A stretch of 38,449 nucleotides of DNA from JAGKXB01 sp964498835 (GTDB taxonomy: Bacteria; Pseudomonadota; Gammaproteobacteria; Burkholderiales; Burkholderiaceae_D). Within the stretch, counting starts at the first letter, position 1. Each line of letters starts with the position of its first letter. A program made the translations under genes and the position numbers. Positions 1 to 8,288 of this stretch are shown piece by piece. The notes below the pieces were generated by a model. The model was not told the origin of the DNA and did not search any database. It saw nothing but the letters and a program-made list of their open reading frames with translations. The stretch is from assembly GCA_964498835.1 (NCBI GenBank), contig CAZCIX010000017.1, positions 1-38,449 of the forward strand, written 5' to 3'.

Positions 1-599
1 GAGCACGAACCACAGGTGGGGCAAGCTGAACGTTCAATCTCTGCTACATCCGCATCGCTCACTGTGTGATCACCGGCCTTGATCATCGCATCAACCAGGT
101 CGAGTTTGATAATTTTTTGTGCGCCATTGACGGCTTTGACGACCTTTCCGGCTTCCATTGGCCCGCCGGAAATGAAGACGACTGGAATATTCAAGCGCAT
201 GGCAGCCATGAGCATGCCCGGCGTAATTTTGTCACAGTTAGAAATACAGACCATGGCATCCGCGCAGTGCGCATTGACCATGTATTCCACCGAATCAGCA
301 ATCAAGTCGCGCGAGGGCAGCGAATACAACATACCGCCATGCCCCATGGCAATGCCGTCATCCACAGCGATAGTATTGAACTCTTTTGCTACACCGCCGG
401 ATGCCTCAATCTCACGCGCAACCAGTTGCCCCAAGTCTTTCAGATGGACGTGACCAGGAACGAACTGGGTAAAAGAATTCACCACAGCGATAATGGGTTT
501 ATTGAAATCCCCTTCTTTCGTCCCAGTTGCACGCCATAGCGCACGAGCGCCAGCCATGTTGCGGCCTTGTGTGGTGGTATACGAACGGTAAGTGGGCAT
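1..599 (-). CDS. ilvD: dihydroxy-acid dehydratase, N-terminal part (runs off window)
   Basis: This is the first ~199 residues of the Fe-S enzyme that dehydrates 2,3-dihydroxy-3-methylbutanoate and its homologue in valine and isoleucine synthesis in the cytoplasm. The translated start MPTYRSYTTTQGRNMAGARA and the blocks NSFTQFVPGHVHL, AVDDGIAMGHGGM, CISNCDKITPG and ERSACPTCGS match the E. coli-type IlvD family. The cysteines in CISNCDK and ACPTCGS are the family's cluster-binding residues. The start at 599 is supported by GGAG seven bases upstream. The gene continues past position 1, so about two thirds is missing. Its upstream neighbour is murJ on the same strand, with about 60 bases between them. 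Confidence 0.96.
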   Translation of the reverse strand, partial: MPTYRSYTTTQGRNMAGARALWRATGTKEGDFNKPIIAVVNSFTQFVPGHVHLKDLGQLVAREIEASGGVAKEFNTIAVDDGIAMGHGGMLYSLPSRDLIADSVEYMVNAHCADAMVCISNCDKITPGMLMAAMRLNIPVVFISGGPMEAGKVVKAVNGAQKIIKLDLVDAMIKAGDHTVSDADVAEIERSACPTCGSC

Positions 600-658
600 G
601 GGATATCTCCTCGGATAAGCTAAAAAACTAAAATATGAACGAATAATGAATACGTATT

Positions 659-2209
659 TTAAAGAGAGACGCGCTTAAAGTCTTTGACGCGCAAACCCAT
701 GGTAAACAAAGCGCCAAAATACGTGATGACACAAGCGGATAAGACGAAAAATAAGGCGCCGCAGCGTTGCAATGGATAGCGTTGCAAATACAGCCATTGA
801 AACTGCTGAGCGCTCCAGATGGCAGCACCAGCCATCAGAATCAGGGCGCAGAGTAGTTTAAAACCAAACATTCCCCAGCCGTTTTGCGGTGTATAGATAG
901 CGCGACGGCGCAATCCCCAGTAGAGAAATCCTGCATTCAGGCAAGCGCCTAAGCTAATCGACAATGCCAATCCAGCCACGCCAATCCAGGGTACGAAGAT
1001 TTGGTTCATGCATTGCGTTGCTACCAACACTGCAATCGCAATTCTGACCGGTGTTCTGATGTCTTGTTTGGCATAAAAAGCAGGGGCAAGAATTTTAATC
1101 AGAATAATCCCAATCAAACCTACGCCATAAGCGATCAAGGGTTTTTGTGTCATGGCAATATCTAATGCCGTAAATTTCCCATGATGAAAGAGCGTAGCAG
1201 CGAGCGGTTCTGCTAATAACGCAAGAGCCAATGCAGCAGGCAAGGCTAGCAAAAAGGTAAGTCGCAAGCCCCAATCCAGCAGTGAGGAATATTCGGCTTC
1301 ATTTCCCTCCATGCTGGCGCTCGATAAGCTGGGGAGCAATATGGTGCCGAGTGCAACTCCTAACAATGCGGTAGGAAATTCCATCAAACGATCCGCATAC
1401 GACAACCAGCTGATGCTGCCGTGCTCTAGTTTCGATGCAATATGTGTATTCAACATCAAACTGACCTGTGCCGCTGATACTGCAAAGACAGCGGGCCCCA
1501 TTTTTCTTAATACTTTTTGCACGCCGGAATCACGCAGACTGCGAATAGGGTTGAGTCTAATACGTGGCAACATGCCGATTCTGATCAAAGCGGGAATTTG
1601 AATTGCCACTTGCAAAACACCGCCAACAAACACCGCAAATGCCATGGCGTAGATGGGTTGTTTTAAATAAGGCGCAAGAAACAACGAAGCGATAATGAAA
1701 GCGATATTTAATAAAACTGGCGTGAAAGCCGCAATCTTGAATTGGCGCCATGTATTCAAAATACCGCCAGATAAGGCAACGAAAGACATACAAATGATGT
1801 AAGGAAACATCAAACGCGTCATAAAGATCGCTGCATCGAAGGTTGCAGCATTTTTAGTCAATCCAGTGCCGATGATGTAAATCAAGAAGGGGGCTGTGAT
1901 GATTCCGATCAGACAAATAATCAGCGTTGCCCAGACTAGCGCGGTTGTCACGTGATCAGCCAGATTTTTGCTCGCATCGTCGCCTTTTTGATTTTTGTAT
2001 TCTGCCAATATAGGAACAAAAGCCTGTGAGAAGGCACCTTCGGCAAATAACCGGCGTAATAAATTCGGAATGCGAAAAGCGACGTTGAAAGCATCGGTAT
2101 ACGCCGAAGCACCGAATGCGTTTGCGAACAATATTTCGCGCATTAATCCCGTTACGCGGGAAATCATCGTCATGCCAGAAATGGCGCCTAGTGTCTTCAG
2201 CAAATTCAT
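659..2209 (-). CDS. murJ: lipid II flippase MurJ (MviN)
   Basis: A 516-residue integral membrane protein of the MOP exporter superfamily, which flips lipid-linked peptidoglycan precursor across the inner membrane. The N-terminus MNLLKTLGAISGMTMISRVTGL followed by REILFANAFGAS and DAFNVAFRIPNLLRRLFAEGAFSQAF is the MurJ signature, and the length is normal for the family. Many hydrophobic segments follow through to the C-terminus. It is divergent from rpsT, with about 177 bases between the two start codons, an arrangement common in Burkholderiales. No clear terminator is seen between it and ilvD, so the two may be co-transcribed. Confidence 0.97.
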   Translation of the reverse strand: MNLLKTLGAISGMTMISRVTGLMREILFANAFGASAYTDAFNVAFRIPNLLRRLFAEGAFSQAFVPILAEYKNQKGDDASKNLADHVTTALVWATLIICLIGIITAPFLIYIIGTGLTKNAATFDAAIFMTRLMFPYIICMSFVALSGGILNTWRQFKIAAFTPVLLNIAFIIASLFLAPYLKQPIYAMAFAVFVGGVLQVAIQIPALIRIGMLPRIRLNPIRSLRDSGVQKVLRKMGPAVFAVSAAQVSLMLNTHIASKLEHGSISWLSYADRLMEFPTALLGVALGTILLPSLSSASMEGNEAEYSSLLDWGLRLTFLLALPAALALALLAEPLAATLFHHGKFTALDIAMTQKPLIAYGVGLIGIILIKILAPAFYAKQDIRTPVRIAIAVLVATQCMNQIFVPWIGVAGLALSISLGACLNAGFLYWGLRRRAIYTPQNGWGMFGFKLLCALILMAGAAIWSAQQFQWLYLQRYPLQRCGALFFVLSACVITYFGALFTMGLRVKDFKRVSL

Positions 2210-2252
2210 GGGGTGAAATTATATACTTTGCAGATTTTTTATACGTTTTTAT

Positions 2253-2281
2253 TTGCGTGTAAGTCAAAAGGTTGTTACAAT
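2253..2281 (+). promoter_or_regulatory. sigma-70-type promoter for rpsT
   Basis: TTGCGT at 2253-2258 and TACAAT at 2276-2281 are separated by exactly 17 bases. Transcription would start near 2288, leaving a leader of about 100 bases before rpsT. S20 synthesis is autoregulated in other bacteria, and a leader of this length would leave room for that; this last point is inference. Confidence 0.6.
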
Positions 2282-2386
2282 AATCGGCTGTAAAGAATTT
2301 TTGTTAGCAAGCCGTTATCTTGTATTTGTTATATTGATGTTAGATTGGTTTGCAAAAACACTTTAATACCCGTTTTAGGAAATTTT

Positions 2387-2650
2387 ATGGCAAATACCGC
2401 ACAAGCGCGTAAGCGTGCTCGTCAAGCAGTGAAACAAAATGCACACAATTCAAGTCAACGCTCGACTTTGCGTACGGCAATTAAAGCTGTTCGTAAAGCA
2501 ATCGAAGCTGGTGACAAAGCAGCAGCTAAGCTTGTATTTCAATCATCAATTTCTACAATTGATTCCATCGCTGATAAAAAAATCATTCACAAGAACAAAG
2601 CTGCTCGCCACAAGAGCCGTTTGTCTGCTGCGTTGAAAGCGTTAGCCTAA
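2387..2650 (+). CDS. rpsT: 30S ribosomal protein S20
   Basis: An 87-residue, lysine/arginine-rich protein of the small ribosomal subunit that binds 16S rRNA. The start MANTAQARKRARQAVKQNAH and the block KKIIHKNKAARHKSRL are typical S20. The start at 2387 is chosen because MANTAQA is the conserved N-terminus and AGGA lies a few bases upstream. An in-frame start at 2345 would add 14 residues unlike the family. It stands alone, with its own promoter and a strong terminator downstream. Confidence 0.98.
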   Translation: MANTAQARKRARQAVKQNAHNSSQRSTLRTAIKAVRKAIEAGDKAAAKLVFQSSISTIDSIADKKIIHKNKAARHKSRLSAALKALA

Positions 2651-2693
2651 AAGTCAAAATCCCTGTGTTTCAGGGCTTTTAACCGAGTATGAT

Positions 2694-2733
2694 AAAAATA
2701 CCTCGCATAATTTATGCGGGGTATTTTTGTTTT
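2694..2733 (+). terminator. rho-independent terminator after rpsT
   Basis: An inverted repeat with arms AAAAATACC-T-CGCATAA and TTATGCG-G-GGTATTTTT is followed by GTTTT. The A-run before the stem and T-run after it mean it can also work on the opposite strand for the convergent DUF192 gene. Confidence 0.85.
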
Positions 2734-2757
2734 CTGATTTGTTTTTAATCCGTGATT

Positions 2758-3237
2758 CTACGATTTTGCAGGGGATGTTAAGCCGTAAATGGTATTTCCT
2801 GGCTTAATGTTCCTTTGTTTGAACCAACCTTGATTCATTTCCAATGCGTAACGTATTGGTTTTTTGGAGCAATGTGCATCAGTTGTTTGCGGCGCCATAT
2901 CTTCAATGTTGACGATTTCTCCGTCTTGTTTAATAAAGGCAACTGATAAAGGTAATGCAGTGTCTTTCATCCACATACAGACTTTAGCTGGTGCTTTGAA
3001 AATAAATACCATGCCTTCGTTTGTTCCCATTTTTTTGCGAAACATCAAACCTTGTTCTTGTTCTTCTTTGCTGGTTGCAACTTCTACATGAATGACGTGC
3101 ATTCCTGCGGTTAGTGTGGTGGTGGGGAATTTTGTTATTTTTTGTGTACTTGCATTTGCAGTTATTGTGGCTAAAGCTAAAATTGTCGTTGCGAATGTAT
3201 TAAAGACGCTAAAACGTAGTGAATGACGGTATATCAT
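2758..3237 (-). CDS. exported DUF192 family protein
   Basis: A 159-residue protein of the DUF192 (COG1430) family, whose biochemical role is not established. Residues 1-29 form a signal peptide with a hydrophobic core (TFATTILALATITANA), so export to the periplasm is likely. The family blocks are visible: VATSKEEQEQGLMFRKKM, GMVFIFK, MWMKDTALPLSVAFI, and GEIVNIEDMAPQT. It is convergent with rpsT. In Burkholderiales a DUF192 gene commonly sits next to icd; here a small repeat-protein gene lies between them. Confidence 0.9.
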   Translation of the reverse strand: MIYRHSLRFSVFNTFATTILALATITANASTQKITKFPTTTLTAGMHVIHVEVATSKEEQEQGLMFRKKMGTNEGMVFIFKAPAKVCMWMKDTALPLSVAFIKQDGEIVNIEDMAPQTTDAHCSKKPIRYALEMNQGWFKQRNIKPGNTIYGLTSPAKS

Positions 3238-3262
3238 TTATTCTCGCTTTATAAAAATACAG

Positions 3263-3301
3263 GCAATAAAAAAGGCAGGTTAATCCTGCCTTTTTTATTG
3301 C
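3263..3301 (-). terminator. strong terminator after the Asr-like gene
   Basis: A perfect 17-bp inverted repeat (3263-3279 and 3285-3301) encloses a 5-base loop, TTAAT. The core is AAGGCAGG/CCTGCCTT. The outer arms are A-rich on one side and T-rich on the other, so it can terminate on either strand. It isolates the 3316-3615 gene from the DUF192 gene, which starts only 25 bases further on. Confidence 0.9.
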
Positions 3302-3315
3302 GAAGCTACTAAAAA

Positions 3316-3615
3316 TTACTGAGCGGCAGGTGCGGAAGCAGAAGCTGAAGCTGAAGCGGACGCAGAAGCGGATGCTTTCTTAGCTTTTTTTGCTTTGTGT
3401 TTCTTTGCAGCTGGAGCGCTAGCGGAAGCGGAAGCTGATGCGGATTCTGCTTGTGCAGAAGCTGATGCGTCAGCAGATGCTTTTTTAGCTTTGTGGTGAT
3501 GTTTTGGAGCGGATACAGATGCGGAAGCGGATTCAGCAGATGCGGAAGCAGATGGATTAGCAAAAGCAGCGGTAGCAAACAAAGCAGCAACTAAAGCAGC
3601 GATCAATTTTTTCAT
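3316..3615 (-). CDS. small exported Ala/Ser/Lys/His-rich repeat protein, Asr-like
   Basis: A 99-residue protein. Residues 1-19 (MKKLIAALVAALFATAAFA) are a clear signal peptide. The mature part is almost only Ala, Ser, Lys, Glu and His: runs of SASA alternate with basic patches KHHHKAKK and KKHKAKKAKK. This composition resembles the acid-shock protein Asr of enterobacteria (exported, basic, repeat-rich), but no alignment was made, so the name is only a likeness. I chose the start at 3615 because it begins the signal peptide; the longer frame from 3642 adds nine hydrophilic residues. The gene is divergent from icd. The coding repeats are simple-sequence DNA (GCNTCN-like units), so copy number may vary. 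Confidence 0.75.
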   Translation of the reverse strand: MKKLIAALVAALFATAAFANPSASASAESASASVSAPKHHHKAKKASADASASAQAESASASASASAPAAKKHKAKKAKKASASASASASASASAPAAQ

Positions 3616-3691
3616 TTTATAATCTCTAAAGTGGGTTATCAAAACAAGATTCTTCTGAATCTCTACATATAACGAAAGATTTTTATAACGG

Positions 3692-3719
3692 TTGACATGT
3701 TTTGCTTAAAAAATAAATA
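3692..3719 (+). promoter_or_regulatory. candidate promoter for icd
   Basis: TTGACA at 3692-3697 and TAAATA at 3714-3719 are spaced 16 bases apart, in very AT-rich DNA. The predicted leader before icd is about 75 bases. Confidence 0.5.
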
Positions 3720-3801
3720 TTTTTTGTGATGCATTAATTTAATTACATTTTATATTTCATTTACTTATATTTTTTACTTGTGTTTTTATCTTGGAGAGAC
3801 G

Positions 3802-5055
3802 ATGTTCCAGCATATTAAGATTCCTATTCATGGCAAGAAAATTACCGTTAATCATGATTTTTCGTTGAATGTGCCAGACAATCCTATCTTGCCCTACATA
3901 GAAGGAGATGGAACGGGTGTGGATATCACTCCTGTGATGATGAAGGTGGTTGATGCTGCTGTGGCTAAGGCTTATGAAGGAAAGCGTCAAATTAGTTGGA
4001 TGGAAATCTTTGCTGGTGAAAAATCGACCAAGGTTTATGGTTCAGATGTTTGGTTGCCTGAAGAAACATTGGAGGCATTAAAAGAATACGTGGTATCAAT
4101 CAAGGGGCCTTTGACTACGCCAGTTGGTGGTGGTATTCGCTCACTAAACGTCGCATTGCGTCAGCAATTAGATTTGTATGTGTGCTTGCGTCCGGTTCGT
4201 TATTTTCAAGATGTACCTTCGCCTTTGCGTGAGCCAGAAAAAACCAATATGGTCATTTTCCGTGAAAACTCTGAAGACATTTATGCTGGAATTGAGTGGG
4301 AAAAGGGTTCTGCTGGTGCACAAAAGCTGATTGATTTTCTCATCAAAGAAATGGGCGTGAAGAAAATTCGTTTTCCTGAGTCATCCGGTATTGGAGTGAA
4401 GCCGGTTTCGTCTGAGGGGACGGAGCGTTTGGTGCGAAAAGCGATTCATTATGCAATTGATAATGATCAGCCGTCCGTAACGATCGTGCATAAAGGCAAT
4501 ATCATGAAATATACTGAAGGTGGATTTCGTGATTGGGCTTACACATTAGCTAAAAATGAATTTGGCGCAGAACTGATTGATGGCGGTCCATGGTGTCAAT
4601 TCAAGAACCCCAAAACAGGCCGTCAAATTGTTATCAAAGACAGTATTGCTGACGCGTTCTTGCAGCAGATTTTATTGCGTCCTGAAGAATATAGTGTAAT
4701 TGCTACGTTGAACTTAAATGGCGATTACATTTCTGATGCGTTGGCAGCTCAAGTTGGTGGTATTGGGATTGCGCCAGGTGCGAATCTCTCTGATTCTGTG
4801 GCGATGTTTGAAGCAACGCATGGAACTGCGCCTAAGTATGCCGGTAAAGATTACGTCAATCCGGGTTCGCTCATTCTTTCTGCAGAAATGATGTTGCGCC
4901 ATATGGGGTGGGTTGAGGCTGCTGACTTGATTATTGGCTCAATGCAGAAAGCAATTTCTTCAAAGAAAGTGACGTACGATTTTGCCCGTTTGATAGAAGG
5001 GGCGACTCAGGTTTCTTGCTCTAAATTTGGCGACGTGATGATAGAAAACATGTGA
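3802..5055 (+). CDS. icd: NADP-dependent isocitrate dehydrogenase
   Basis: A 417-residue cytoplasmic TCA-cycle enzyme that converts isocitrate to 2-oxoglutarate and CO2 with NADPH formation. It is nearly collinear with E. coli Icd (416 residues). The segment GGGIRSLNVALRQ contains Ser114, equivalent to the serine that AceK phosphorylates in E. coli. FRENSEDIYAGIEW, HKGNIMKYTEG, LNGDYISDALAAQVGG and ATHGTAPKYAGKD are the substrate- and cofactor-binding blocks. The start at 3802 has GGAGA upstream; an upstream in-frame ATG at 3778 would add eight residues and lacks this signal. It is followed by a strong terminator and faces the cold-shock gene. Confidence 0.98.
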   Translation: MFQHIKIPIHGKKITVNHDFSLNVPDNPILPYIEGDGTGVDITPVMMKVVDAAVAKAYEGKRQISWMEIFAGEKSTKVYGSDVWLPEETLEALKEYVVSIKGPLTTPVGGGIRSLNVALRQQLDLYVCLRPVRYFQDVPSPLREPEKTNMVIFRENSEDIYAGIEWEKGSAGAQKLIDFLIKEMGVKKIRFPESSGIGVKPVSSEGTERLVRKAIHYAIDNDQPSVTIVHKGNIMKYTEGGFRDWAYTLAKNEFGAELIDGGPWCQFKNPKTGRQIVIKDSIADAFLQQILLRPEEYSVIATLNLNGDYISDALAAQVGGIGIAPGANLSDSVAMFEATHGTAPKYAGKDYVNPGSLILSAEMMLRHMGWVEAADLIIGSMQKAISSKKVTYDFARLIEGATQVSCSKFGDVMIENM

Positions 5056-5093
5056 GTTTATTCATTAAACTATCAAACGAATCTGATAAATAA

Positions 5094-5117
5094 AAAACCC
5101 CGCTTAGCGGGGTTTTA
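5094..5117 (+). terminator. bidirectional terminator between icd and csp
   Basis: A ten-bp perfect stem, AAAACCCCGC / GCGGGGTTTT, has a TTA loop and flanking A and T runs. It serves icd on the plus strand and the convergent cold-shock gene on the minus strand. Confidence 0.92.
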
Positions 5118-5137
5118 ATATTTTTAGCTGAGGTTGA

Positions 5138-5341
5138 TTAACCAGCTTGGATGTTTGAAGCTTGCTTGCCTTTAGGGCCTTGCGTGACTTCGAACTGTAC
5201 TTTTTGACCTTCTTTTAAAGTCTTAAAGCCGTTCATGTTAATTGCTGAGAAGTGCGCAAATAAATCCTCACCGCCATCATCTGGAGTGATGAAGCCGAAG
5301 CCTTTGGAGTCATTGAACCACTTAACTGTACCTGTTGCCAT
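5138..5341 (-). CDS. cold-shock domain protein (CspA family)
   Basis: A 67-residue single cold-shock (OB-fold) domain, expected to bind single-stranded RNA and DNA as an RNA chaperone. The RNP1-like motif KGFGFI and RNP2-like block DLFAHFSAI are intact; the start MATGTVKWFNDSKGFGFI is typical. The start at 5341 is preferred over an in-frame ATG at 5350 because GAAAGA lies eight bases before 5341, while the longer start would sit on top of it. It is divergent from clpS. In Burkholderiales csp commonly lies between icd and clpS, as here. Which csp paralogue this is cannot be decided from sequence alone. Confidence 0.95.
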   Translation of the reverse strand: MATGTVKWFNDSKGFGFITPDDGGEDLFAHFSAINMNGFKTLKEGQKVQFEVTQGPKGKQASNIQAG

Positions 5342-5467
5342 AAAAAGCATCTTTCAAATAAAAACTAATCACACGAGCCATAAAAGCAAGAAGATCTGTA
5401 TTGCCTTCTTCTCAGTTTGCTCACTTCATATCAATAAGCATAAAAAATGAACCTATTAATAGACCGC

Positions 5468-5496
5468 ATTGTTCGCGGAATAATCATAAAAGTCAA
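5468..5496 (-). promoter_or_regulatory. candidate csp promoter with long leader
   Basis: Read on the minus strand, TTGACT (5496-5491) and AACAAT (5473-5468) are 17 bases apart. The start would fall near 5461, giving a leader of about 120 bases before the cold-shock gene. Long structured leaders are usual for cold-inducible csp genes. The -10 box is imperfect. Confidence 0.4.
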
Positions 5497-5620
5497 GTTA
5501 TTTCTTGGTGTTTTATTATGCGTGCGTATTTTTGTAAGGGATTTTAAGTTGGCAACTGAATTTTTACAGTAATTGTGATGAGTTATTTTGATTGTTTGTT
5601 AGAAACGTTAAAATGAAGTC

Positions 5621-5938
5621 ATGGTTAAAGAAAATGGACACGTCATTGAACGCCAGGAGGCTGAGGTACATCGGAAAAGGCTGAAGCCGCCGCCTATGTA
5701 TAAAGTACTATTGTTGAATGATGATTACACTCCGATGGAGTTTGTTATTGAGATTCTTCAAGAGTGTTTTTATAAAGACAAAGAGACTGCTACGCGAATT
5801 ATGTTGAGTGTGCATCATGAGGGAAAAGGCGTATGTGGCATCTTTCCTAAAGATATCGCCTCTACGAGAGTGGGAATTGTATTAAACCGTGCCAGGAAAG
5901 CAGGGCATCCCTTGCGATGCGTGATGGAGGAAGTATGA
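5621..5938 (+). CDS. clpS: ClpAP adaptor protein ClpS
   Basis: A 105-residue adaptor that delivers N-degron substrates to ClpAP in the cytoplasm. The core PPPMYKVLLLNDDYTPMEFV is the family signature; the DD and following residues line the N-degron pocket. The conserved VHHEGKGVCGIFPKDIA follows. The N-terminal ~24 residues are the usual flexible extension. The stop overlaps the start of clpA (ATGA), so the two are translationally coupled. It is divergent from the cold-shock gene. Confidence 0.97.
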   Translation: MVKENGHVIERQEAEVHRKRLKPPPMYKVLLLNDDYTPMEFVIEILQECFYKDKETATRIMLSVHHEGKGVCGIFPKDIASTRVGIVLNRARKAGHPLRCVMEEV

Positions 5939-8247
5939 TTGCACAAGAATTAGAGGTGAGTTTGCATCTGGCATTTGTAGAGGCCAGGCAGGCTAGACAT
6001 GAGTTCATCACAATTGAACATTTATTACTCGCGCTTTTGGATAACCCATCTGCAGCCGAAGTGTTGCGTGCCTGTGCAGTGAATATTGAGGAGTTGCGTA
6101 AAACCTTGGCGCACTTTGTTAATGATAATGCACCTATTGTGCCAGGTACCAATGAAGTGGATACGCAGCCGACCCTGGGTTTTCAGCGTGTGATTCAGCG
6201 CGCCATTATGCATGTGCAATCGGCGTCAAATGGTAAAAAAGAAGTGACTGGTGCGAATGTGTTAGTTGCTATTTTTGGCGAAAAAGATTCACATGCTGTG
6301 TATTACTTGCATCAGCAAGGTGTCACACGTTTGGATGTGGTGAATTTTATTTCCCATGGTGTACGTAAAGATCACACGCCTGATGGTCAAAAAGCGGCGG
6401 AAGGTGCTGAGGAGCAGCATGCTGATGCCAATCAAGCGAAAGAAAGCCCGCTGGATCAATTTACTCAAAATCTCAATAAGCTTGCGCTAGAAGGAAAAAT
6501 CGATCCACTCATCGGCCGTGAAGTAGAAGTGGATCGCGTGATTCAAATTCTTTGCCGTCGGCGCAAAAATAATCCTTTGTTGGTTGGGGAGGCTGGCGTT
6601 GGCAAAACAGCGATTGCTGAAGGTTTAGCCTGGTGTATCACGCAGAATCAAGTACCTGAAATTTTACAAAATGCCGTGGTTTATGCCTTGGACATGGGCG
6701 CGCTTTTGGCTGGAACGAAGTATAGAGGCGATTTTGAACAGCGTCTCAAGTCAGTGTTGAAACAATTAAAAGAGCATCCGCATGGTATTTTGTTTGTGGA
6801 TGAAATTCATACCATTATTGGTGCTGGTTCTGCATCAGGTGGCACGTTGGATGCTTCTAATTTGTTGAAGCCTGCACTAGCGAGTGGTCAGCTTAAATGT
6901 ATAGGCGCCACAACGTATACGGAATTTCGTGGCGTGTTTGAAAAAGATCATGCATTGGCACGTCGTTTCCAGAAAGTGGATGTCAATGAACCAACTGTGG
7001 AGCAAACTGTACAGATTTTGCGTGGCTTAAAGTCTCGTTTTGAGGAACATCACAATGTGAAGTATTCCGTTTCTGCTTTGACAACGGCAGCAGAGTTGTC
7101 TGCTCGCTTTATCAACGATAGACATTTGCCTGATAAGGCAATTGATGTGATTGATGAGGCTGGTGCCGCGCAGCGTGTTTTACCTAAATCCAAGCAGAAA
7201 AAAACGATAGGCAAAACGGAAATTGAGGACATTATTGCCAAGATTGCTCGCATTCCACCTCAAACAGTCAACCAAGACGATAGAACGAAATTACGCACCA
7301 TCGAGCGTGATTTAAAGAATGTGGTCTTTGGTCAGGATCATGCGTTGGAAGCATTGGCTTCATCGATCAAGATGGCGCGTGCTGGTTTGGGCAAGATGGA
7401 TAAACCGATTGGGTCATTTCTTTTTTCCGGCCCGACTGGGGTAGGTAAAACAGAGGCGGCCAAACAGTTGGCGTTCATTCTTGGTGTGGAGTTAATTCGT
7501 TTTGACATGTCAGAGTACATGGAGCGCCATGCGGTCAGTCGTTTGATTGGCGCGCCGCCTGGTTATGTAGGTTTTGATCAAGGTGGTTTGCTGACGGAGG
7601 CGATTAATAAAAAACCGCATGCCGTTTTGTTGTTGGATGAAATTGAAAAAGCGCACACGGATATTTTCAATATTCTGTTGCAAGTCATGGATCATGGAAC
7701 ATTGACTGACAACAATGGTCGTAAAGCAGATTTCCGTAACATTATTGTCATCATGACCACGAATGCGGGTGCGGAAAGCCTGCAAAAGAGAACGATTGGT
7801 TTTACTGAAAAAAAACAGGCTGGCGATGAAATGGTGGATATCAATCGTATGTTTACGCCAGAATTTCGTAATCGCCTGGATGCCATCATTAGTTTTAAAG
7901 CTTTGGATGAAACCATTATTTTGCGCGTGGTGGATAAATTCTTGATGCAGCTTGAAGAGCAACTCCATGAGAAGAAAGTGGAGGCGATTTTCACAGAAGG
8001 TTTGCGTACCTATCTGGCGCAAAAAGGATTTGATCCGTTGATGGGCGCCCGCCCGATGGCGCGTTTGATCCAAGATATGATACGTAAGGCGCTGGCAGAC
8101 GAGTTGCTCTTTGGGAAATTGGCGGCGGGTGGCCATGTAACGGTTGATTTAGATGACAACAATCAGGTTGTATTGGATTTTATGGAAGGAGGCTCTTTGC
8201 CGCCTGCACCTGGTACGGCTTTTCCCATGCCAATCGAAGTGGAATAA
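5935..8247 (+). CDS. clpA: ATP-dependent Clp protease ATP-binding subunit ClpA
   Basis: A 770-residue AAA+ unfoldase that feeds proteins into ClpP. An N-terminal Clp repeat domain (about residues 1-145) is followed by two AAA modules. Walker A lysines are K224 (GEAGVGKT) and K505 (GPTGVGKT); Walker B blocks are ILFVDEIH and VLLLDEIEKAH. The tripeptide IGF at 621-623, on a loop of the second AAA module, is the ClpP-docking motif. The start at 5935 overlaps the clpS stop and has GGAGG upstream; an ATG at 5917 lies inside clpS and would add six unrelated residues. It converges with the M48-like gene, and no strong hairpin lies in the 41 bases between. Confidence 0.98.
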   Translation: MIAQELEVSLHLAFVEARQARHEFITIEHLLLALLDNPSAAEVLRACAVNIEELRKTLAHFVNDNAPIVPGTNEVDTQPTLGFQRVIQRAIMHVQSASNGKKEVTGANVLVAIFGEKDSHAVYYLHQQGVTRLDVVNFISHGVRKDHTPDGQKAAEGAEEQHADANQAKESPLDQFTQNLNKLALEGKIDPLIGREVEVDRVIQILCRRRKNNPLLVGEAGVGKTAIAEGLAWCITQNQVPEILQNAVVYALDMGALLAGTKYRGDFEQRLKSVLKQLKEHPHGILFVDEIHTIIGAGSASGGTLDASNLLKPALASGQLKCIGATTYTEFRGVFEKDHALARRFQKVDVNEPTVEQTVQILRGLKSRFEEHHNVKYSVSALTTAAELSARFINDRHLPDKAIDVIDEAGAAQRVLPKSKQKKTIGKTEIEDIIAKIARIPPQTVNQDDRTKLRTIERDLKNVVFGQDHALEALASSIKMARAGLGKMDKPIGSFLFSGPTGVGKTEAAKQLAFILGVELIRFDMSEYMERHAVSRLIGAPPGYVGFDQGGLLTEAINKKPHAVLLLDEIEKAHTDIFNILLQVMDHGTLTDNNGRKADFRNIIVIMTTNAGAESLQKRTIGFTEKKQAGDEMVDINRMFTPEFRNRLDAIISFKALDETIILRVVDKFLMQLEEQLHEKKVEAIFTEGLRTYLAQKGFDPLMGARPMARLIQDMIRKALADELLFGKLAAGGHVTVDLDDNNQVVLDFMEGGSLPPAPGTAFPMPIEVE

Positions 8248-8288
8248 AAACGATTTTAGATTTCTAAAGAATTAAGAAGTTTTAAATT

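Noticed and set aside
66..539. Plus-strand frame of 157 codons at the window start
   Set aside because: It is antisense to ilvD, whose protein is clearly recognisable on the minus strand.
7510..8136. 208-codon minus-strand frame inside clpA
   Set aside because: It is a shadow of a strongly conserved gene on the other strand and resembles no family.
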